Positions 57,624 through 64,000 of a stretch of 64,000 nt of DNA are shown here, piece by piece. Source of the DNA: Comamonas halotolerans (GTDB lineage: Bacteria; Pseudomonadota; Gammaproteobacteria; Burkholderiales; Burkholderiaceae_C); contig NZ_JASAUZ010000012.1 in the NCBI RefSeq assembly GCF_030162935.1, positions 1 through 64,000 of the forward strand, in the 5' to 3' direction. Every line of letters begins with the position of its first letter. Position 1 is the first letter of the stretch. Below the pieces are notes generated by a model. That model saw only the letters and a list, made by a program, of their open reading frames with translations. It had not been told where the DNA came from and did no database searches. A program made the position numbers and the translations under genes.

Positions 57624-58274
57624 TCAGTGCCGCACCACCGGCACCCATTCGCGGCCCCATGGTGAATGTGCGTAGAGCAGCAGTGCAACATTGGCCAGCA
57701 CGGTCAGCCAGAATACCCACCTGAATGACCTTTTGCTTGTTTTGTGCCGCAGCCACTGCTGCGCCAGCATGGCTCCAGGCCAGCCACCCAACAACGCCAA
57801 AGCGTGCAATGTAGACTCCGGCGTGCGCCAGCGCCCTGCCCGGGCGGCCGCCTTGTCTTTCCAGTATGCAAAAAAGGTGATCAGACTCATGACGGCATAC
57901 AGTGAAAACACCCAGCATGCCATGCTCCCCAGCCACGCAAGCGTAAGCAACAGCAGCACAAATACGGCCAGCAGCGTGTGCCGCGCGAATCCATGGCCCC
58001 ATGGCTTGCTGCTAGAGAATGACTCTTCGGGACAGGCTCCCCACTGCCGCGCAGCGGTCTCAGCTGTCCATCGAACTTTTTGTGCACACTTTAGGCCTTT
58101 TGCTATTCCTACTTCAAGCTGTATCCGCTGACCAATGCGTGGACGCGCCTGCGCCGAAGGCCGAGGTTGAAAAGCACTGATATGCACAAACACATGCGCT
58201 TGCTCTCCATCGATGGCAATAAAGCCAAAGCTGCGAAGATCGTTCCACTCCACCAGAGTGCCCCAATACGCCAT
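57624..58274 (-). CDS. Cold-shock-domain / DUF1294 membrane fusion protein
   Basis: 216 residues. Residues 1-65 form a cold-shock-like domain (GTLVEWNDLRSFGFIAIDGE, HVFVHISAF), which binds single-stranded nucleic acid in true CSDs. The C-terminal part has four membrane helices of the DUF1294 type, with the family motif YWKDKAAARAGRWRTPESTL and LGGWPGAMLAQQWLRHKTSK. This fusion is widespread in proteobacteria and its function is not established. The start at 58274 begins directly before the CSD; the earlier ATG at 58373 is rejected. It overlaps no neighbour; 89 bases to its left show nothing. Confidence 0.88.
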   Translation of the reverse strand: MAYWGTLVEWNDLRSFGFIAIDGEQAHVFVHISAFQPRPSAQARPRIGQRIQLEVGIAKGLKCAQKVRWTAETAARQWGACPEESFSSSKPWGHGFARHTLLAVFVLLLLTLAWLGSMACWVFSLYAVMSLITFFAYWKDKAAARAGRWRTPESTLHALALLGGWPGAMLAQQWLRHKTSKRSFRWVFWLTVLANVALLLYAHSPWGREWVPVVRH

Positions 58275-58380
58275 GCCATATTCCTGTCTGAGCTGCCACC
58301 TGCAGCACGGGTTTGAAGATGTGCCGCCATTGCTCAAGCCAGCCTTGCATGCGATGCACAAGAACGAGAGCACGAAGCAT

Positions 58381-58408
58381 AAAAAAAGCCACCTTGAAGG
58401 TGGCTTTT
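58381..58408 (-). terminator. Rho-independent terminator of the ATP synthase operon
   Basis: AAGCCACCTT and AAGGTGGCTT form a perfect 10-bp stem followed by T7 on the minus strand, 17 bases beyond the atpC stop. Confidence 0.92.
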
Positions 58409-58424
58409 GATCGGCGAAGCGCTA

Positions 58425-58841
58425 TTAGTGCTTGCCGCGGTATTTGCGCAGTGCGGCCATCTGGGCAGCCAGCACAGCAAGTTCCGACTGGGCTTTAGCC
58501 AGATCAACGTCACTGCTGGCATTTTTCATAGCTTCTTCAGCTGCTGCCTTGGCTTCTTGCGCCTTTTGCTCGTCCAGATCCTTGCCACGAATGGCGGTAT
58601 CGGACAGCACAGTCACGCAGTTGGGTTGCACTTCCAAAATGCCACCGGCCACGAAGATGAACTCTTCGCTGCCATCGGGCAATTCGATGCGCACGGAACC
58701 GGGCTTGATGCGAGAGATCAGCGGAGTGTGCTTGGGCAAGATACCCAGCTCGCCTGCTTCACCGGGCAACGCAACAAAGCGTGCTTCACCCGAGAAGAGG
58801 GATTCTTCTGCGCTGACCACATCAACGTGGATGGTGTTCAT
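58425..58841 (-). CDS. atpC: ATP synthase epsilon subunit
   Basis: 138 residues: N-terminal beta-sandwich ([37 protein letters not shown]) and a C-terminal helical hairpin ([20 protein letters not shown]). Part of the central stalk that couples rotation of the c-ring to the catalytic head and can inhibit ATP hydrolysis. Last gene of the operon. Confidence 0.98.
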   Translation of the reverse strand: MNTIHVDVVSAEESLFSGEARFVALPGEAGELGILPKHTPLISRIKPGSVRIELPDGSEEFIFVAGGILEVQPNCVTVLSDTAIRGKDLDEQKAQEAKAAAEEAMKNASSDVDLAKAQSELAVLAAQMAALRKYRGKH

Positions 58842-58918
58842 CTTTGCTCCTAGGAAAAGGTGGGACTGGGCTTGTTTGCTTCAATCACCGAGGCTCACAC
58901 CCCGGTGAATCTAGCAAA

Positions 58919-60352
<1,434 letters not shown>

Positions 60353-60362
60353 TTAAAGCCGA

Positions 60363-61232
60363 TTACACAGCGGCAGCGCCGGCCACGATTTCCGACAACT
60401 CGGTCGTAATCGCTGCTTGACGCGTCTTGTTGTAGACCAGCTTCAACTCGCTGATGACGTTGCCCGCATTGTCGGTAGCAGCCTTCATGGCCACCATGCG
60501 CGCCGATTGCTCGGACGCCATGTTTTCCGCAACGGCTTGGTACACGAGAGACTCTACGTAACGCACCAGCAGATCGTCGATCACACTCTGTGCGTCAGGT
60601 TCGTAGATGTATTCCCACGATGCACCCGTCTTTTCGGCTTGCATTTGCTCGTTCGACAGTGGAAGCAACTGCTCCACCACCGACTCTTGCTTCATGGTGT
60701 TGATGAACTTGGTGTAGCTCAGGTACACCGCGCTCAGCTTGCCTTCAGCGTATTGGTCCAACAGCACCTTGACAGGCCCTATGAGCTTGTCCAGGTGGGG
60801 CTGATCGCCCAGTGCTGTGGCTTGAGAGACCACCTTGGCACCAATACGGTTCAGGAACGCCAGTCCCTTGCTGCCAATGGCCACGGTCTCAGCGGAGACG
60901 CCTGCATCTTGCAGTTCGCGCAACTTGTTCGTAACGGCACGCAACACGTTGGTGTTCATACCGCCGCACAACCCCTTGTCGGTCGTCACAGTGATGACGC
61001 CGGCCTTCTTTGCATCCGCATTCACTTTCATGAAGGGATGCACGTACTCGGGGTTGGCTTCGCCAAGATGGGCTGCAATGTTGCGGACTTTCTCGCTGTA
61101 TGGACGGGCAGCCAGCATCCGTTCCTGCGCCTTGCGCATTTTGGATGCAGCTACCATTTCCATGGCTTTAGTGATCTTCTTGGTGTTTTCCACCGATTTG
61201 ATCTTGCCGCGTATTTCCTTGCCTGCTGCCAT
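60363..61232 (-). CDS. atpG: ATP synthase gamma subunit
   Basis: 289 residues. The N-terminal helix ([33 protein letters not shown]) and the C-terminal helix ([20 protein letters not shown]) form the rotating axle, with [13 protein letters not shown] in the Rossmann-like domain. It starts 19 bases after atpA. Confidence 0.98.
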   Translation of the reverse strand: MAAGKEIRGKIKSVENTKKITKAMEMVAASKMRKAQERMLAARPYSEKVRNIAAHLGEANPEYVHPFMKVNADAKKAGVITVTTDKGLCGGMNTNVLRAVTNKLRELQDAGVSAETVAIGSKGLAFLNRIGAKVVSQATALGDQPHLDKLIGPVKVLLDQYAEGKLSAVYLSYTKFINTMKQESVVEQLLPLSNEQMQAEKTGASWEYIYEPDAQSVIDDLLVRYVESLVYQAVAENMASEQSARMVAMKAATDNAGNVISELKLVYNKTRQAAITTELSEIVAGAAAV

Positions 61233-61250
61233 GATGGCTCCTCGTCCGGA

Positions 61251-62810
61251 TTAAGCGAAGGACTTCTTGAACGCAGCAACAGCAGCGGTCAATTCAGCTT
61301 CGTCCTTGCCTTCCTTGTCGAAAGCACGCTTTTCGTTCAGACGATCGAGCAAAGCACCATGGCTGGTCTTCAGGAACTGGTGCAGACCAGCTTCGAAAGG
61401 CAGCACTTGCTTGACTTCGATATCGTCCATGAAGCCCTTGTTCACGGCAAACAGCGAAGCAGCCATCAGCGCAGTGCTCAGAGGCGAGTACTGGGGCTGC
61501 TTGAGCAGCTCGGTCACACGTGCACCACGGTCCAGTTGCTTGCGGGTTGCGTCATCCAGGTCGGAAGCGAACTGCGCGAAGGCCGCCAGTTCACGGTACT
61601 GCGCCAGGTCGGTACGGATACCGCCGGACAGGCCCTTGACCACCTTGGTCTGCGCTGCACCACCCACGCGGGACACCGAGATACCAGCGTTAATCGCAGG
61701 ACGGATACCGGCGTTGAACAGGTTGGTTTCCAGGAAGATCTGGCCGTCAGTAATCGAAATCACGTTCGTAGGAACGAAAGCGGACACGTCGCCAGCTTGT
61801 GTTTCGATGATAGGCAGAGCTGTCAAAGAACCGGTCTTGCCCTTGACTTCACCCTTGGTGAAAGCTTCCACGTAATCAGCGTTCACACGAGCGGCACGCT
61901 CCAGCAGACGCGAGTGGAGATAGAACACGTCGCCAGGGAAGGCTTCACGTCCTGGTGGGCGACGCAGCAGCAGCGAAACTTGACGGTAAGCCACAGCTTG
62001 CTTGGACAGATCGTCATAAACAATCAGGGCATCTTCACCGCGGTCGCGGAAGTATTCGCCCATCGTGCAGCCTGAGTAGGCAGACACGTACTGCATTGCT
62101 GCAGATTCAGAAGCGGTTGCAGCCACGACGATGGTGTATTCCATCGCGCCAGCCTGCTCCAAAGCGCGCACTACGTTCTTGACAGAAGAGGCCTTCTGAC
62201 CAATAGCCACGTAGACACAAGTTACGCCCTGGCCCTTTTGGTTGATGATGGCATCGATCGCAACAGCGGTCTTACCAGTCTGGCGGTCACCAATGATCAG
62301 CTCGCGCTGACCACGACCCACGGGAACCATGGAGTCGATAGACTTGATACCGGTTTGCAGCGGCTGGTCCACGGATTGACGTGCGATCACACCAGGTGCA
62401 ACCTTTTCGATCACGTCGGTCATCTTGGCGTTGATAGGACCCTTGCCGTCGATAGGCTGGCCCAGTGCGTTCACCACACGGCCGACCAGTTCGGGGCCCA
62501 CGGGAACTTCCAAGATGCGGCCGGTGCACTTCACAGTGTCACCTTCAGCGATGTGGGTGTACTCACCCAAGATCACTGCACCGACGGAATCACGCTCCAG
62601 GTTCAAAGCCAGGCCGTAAGAAGGCTGACCATCCGCTGTAGCGGGGAATTCCAACATTTCGCCAGCCATCACATCCGACAGGCCGTGCACGCGCACGATA
62701 CCGTCCGTTACCGACACCACAGTGCCTTGGTTACGAATATCGGCGTTCGCTTCCAGCCCTTCGATGCGGCTCTTAATCAGTTCAGAAATTTCTGCGGGAT
62801 TGAGTTGCAT
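61251..62810 (-). CDS. atpA: ATP synthase alpha subunit
   Basis: 519 residues. The non-catalytic nucleotide site [15 protein letters not shown] is present, with the N-terminal [20 protein letters not shown] and the [20 protein letters not shown] block. It alternates with beta in the F1 head. All expected blocks are intact. Confidence 0.99.
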   Translation of the reverse strand: MQLNPAEISELIKSRIEGLEANADIRNQGTVVSVTDGIVRVHGLSDVMAGEMLEFPATADGQPSYGLALNLERDSVGAVILGEYTHIAEGDTVKCTGRILEVPVGPELVGRVVNALGQPIDGKGPINAKMTDVIEKVAPGVIARQSVDQPLQTGIKSIDSMVPVGRGQRELIIGDRQTGKTAVAIDAIINQKGQGVTCVYVAIGQKASSVKNVVRALEQAGAMEYTIVVAATASESAAMQYVSAYSGCTMGEYFRDRGEDALIVYDDLSKQAVAYRQVSLLLRRPPGREAFPGDVFYLHSRLLERAARVNADYVEAFTKGEVKGKTGSLTALPIIETQAGDVSAFVPTNVISITDGQIFLETNLFNAGIRPAINAGISVSRVGGAAQTKVVKGLSGGIRTDLAQYRELAAFAQFASDLDDATRKQLDRGARVTELLKQPQYSPLSTALMAASLFAVNKGFMDDIEVKQVLPFEAGLHQFLKTSHGALLDRLNEKRAFDKEGKDEAELTAAVAAFKKSFA

Positions 62811-62852
62811 GACTCTTTCCTTCTTTCTTTTGGTTAGCCGAGACCTCAGCGC

Positions 62853-63386
62853 TTACGCGGTGAGGGCCGCTTTCATTTGTTCCAGACGAGCCTTGACGGA
62901 GGTATCCAGCACCTCATCGCCCACCACCACACGAACGCCGCCAATCAAAGATTCATCGATCTGGACAGACAGGTTCAGCTTGCGACCGAAACGCTTTTGC
63001 AGCGCATCGCTAATGTCATTCAAAGCGGCTTCCTCTACGGGGAAAGCGCTGTAGACAGTAGCGTCGGACGAGCCATTGAGGCGGTTGACGATGCCGCGGA
63101 ACTGCACAGCCACTTCAGGCAGGGCGTCCAGACGACCGTTTTCAATGATGACGCGCAGGAAGTTGCGAGCGGCATCGGGCAAAGCCGAACGGGCCACACC
63201 GGTGATGACATCGAGCACTTGCTCGACTGTCACCTTGGGGCTGTCGGCCAGTTGACGCAATTGCGGATCAGCGGCAATCGCCGCCAGTTCCTCCACCCAA
63301 GCGACAGTGCTGTTCAGCTCAGCCTGAGGGCTGGCCTTGAACAAGGCTTCAGCATAAGGGCGGGCAATGGTGGCGAGTTCTGCCAT
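62853..63386 (-). CDS. atpH: ATP synthase delta subunit
   Basis: 177 residues: N-terminal six-helix domain ([20 protein letters not shown]) and C-terminal part with [20 protein letters not shown] and [20 protein letters not shown]. It links the peripheral stalk to the top of F1. It begins 10 bases after atpF. Confidence 0.97.
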   Translation of the reverse strand: MAELATIARPYAEALFKASPQAELNSTVAWVEELAAIAADPQLRQLADSPKVTVEQVLDVITGVARSALPDAARNFLRVIIENGRLDALPEVAVQFRGIVNRLNGSSDATVYSAFPVEEAALNDISDALQKRFGRKLNLSVQIDESLIGGVRVVVGDEVLDTSVKARLEQMKAALTA

Positions 63387-63396
63387 TTTGCTTTCC

Positions 63397-63867
63397 TTAC
63401 AGCTCTGTCTTCAGGCGGTTCAGCAGATCAGCATGAACGCCAGCATTCACTTCCTTGCGGAGGATCTGCTCAGCGCCCTTCACAGCCAATGCAGCCACTT
63501 GCTCACGCAGGGCTTCACGGGCAGCGATAGCTTGCTGTTCAGCTTCGGCGCGGGCAGCAGCAACAATCTTGTTGCCTTCTTCTGTCGCGCGGGCCTTGGC
63601 TTCTTCAACGATGGCCTGGGCGCGGCGATCGGCGTCCGCAAGCCGCGATGCTGTCTCGTTGCGTGTCTGGGCCAATTCCTGCTCGACGCGCTTGTTAGCA
63701 GCGCTCAGCTCGGTCTTGGCCTTGTCAGCAGCAGCGAGGCCATCGGCGATTTTCTGGGCTCGCTCGTCCAACGCCTTCGCGATCGGGGGCCACACGAACT
63801 TCATCGTGAACAGCACCAAGATCAGGAAAACGATGCACTGAACGAACAGGGTCGCGTTGATACTCAC
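63397..63867 (-). CDS. atpF: ATP synthase b subunit
   Basis: 156 residues: a membrane anchor ([20 protein letters not shown]), [20 protein letters not shown] at its base, then a long alanine/glutamate-rich coiled coil. It makes the peripheral stalk. Confidence 0.98.
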   Translation of the reverse strand: MSINATLFVQCIVFLILVLFTMKFVWPPIAKALDERAQKIADGLAAADKAKTELSAANKRVEQELAQTRNETASRLADADRRAQAIVEEAKARATEEGNKIVAAARAEAEQQAIAAREALREQVAALAVKGAEQILRKEVNAGVHADLLNRLKTEL

Positions 63868-63902
63868 GGCAACACCTTTCTTTCTAGGGCGTTGATCGGA
63901 GC

Positions 63903-64000
<98 letters not shown>

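Overview
The window looks like chromosome from a betaproteobacterium of the order Burkholderiales, most likely a Comamonadaceae (Comamonas-like) organism. The evidence is the gene order tRNA-Tyr/Gly/Thr-tuf-tRNA-Trp-secE-nusG-rplKAJL-rpoBC, the rsmB-DUF4390-ntrY-ntrX cluster, the atpEFHAGDC order and the codon bias of the proteins. The assignment is made by recognition, not by database search.

Layout. 1-450: decayed IS5-type transposase. 0.47-1.45 kb: two copper/periplasm-related genes (PCuAC chaperone, DUF2946). 1.55-10.85 kb: recC-recB-recD, each overlapping the next by ATGA. 11.0-13.34 kb: DUF3325, PepSY and DUF3649 membrane genes, read from the right, with a Fur-box-like site upstream at 13441-13459. 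13.59-27.36 kb: an integrated element. 27.34-33.2 kb: tRNA-Phe, then (all leftward) ntrX-like, ntrY-like, DUF4390, rsmB and a LemA-like gene. 33.2-47.3 kb: rpoC, rpoB, ribosomal proteins L7/L12, L10, L1, L11, nusG, secE, tuf and five tRNAs. 47.4-54.1 kb: TetR regulator divergent from an AcrAB-TolC/MexAB-OprM type tripartite efflux operon. 54.2-58.3 kb: cytochrome c, a conserved unknown, LemA lipoprotein, two TPM-domain proteins and a cold-shock/DUF1294 membrane protein. 58.4-64.0 kb: ATP synthase atpC to the 3' end of atpE.

The notable item is the 13.8-kb element. It has the outline of a P4-type phage satellite in a non-enteric host. Its parts are a P4-family integrase beside tRNA-Phe, three AlpA-family regulators, an Ogr/Delta-like late activator, a Sid-sized coiled-coil protein, and a primase-helicase like P4 alpha. 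A dense array of GTAACC repeats follows the primase-helicase and is a candidate origin. The leader before it carries complementary repeats resembling P4 CI-RNA immunity. Between origin and integrase, where P4-like satellites commonly carry defence cargo, lie an 879-residue Rad50-like ATPase with a CxxC pair and a PrrC/RloC-like R-x3-E...H C-terminus, and a DUF433/PIN-like toxin-antitoxin pair. Integration appears to have replaced the 3' part of tRNA-Phe, leaving a C5-A68 acceptor mismatch, and to have left the gene's old terminator about 13.7 kb away at the far end. No structural or packaging phage genes are present, which fits a satellite that depends on a helper phage.
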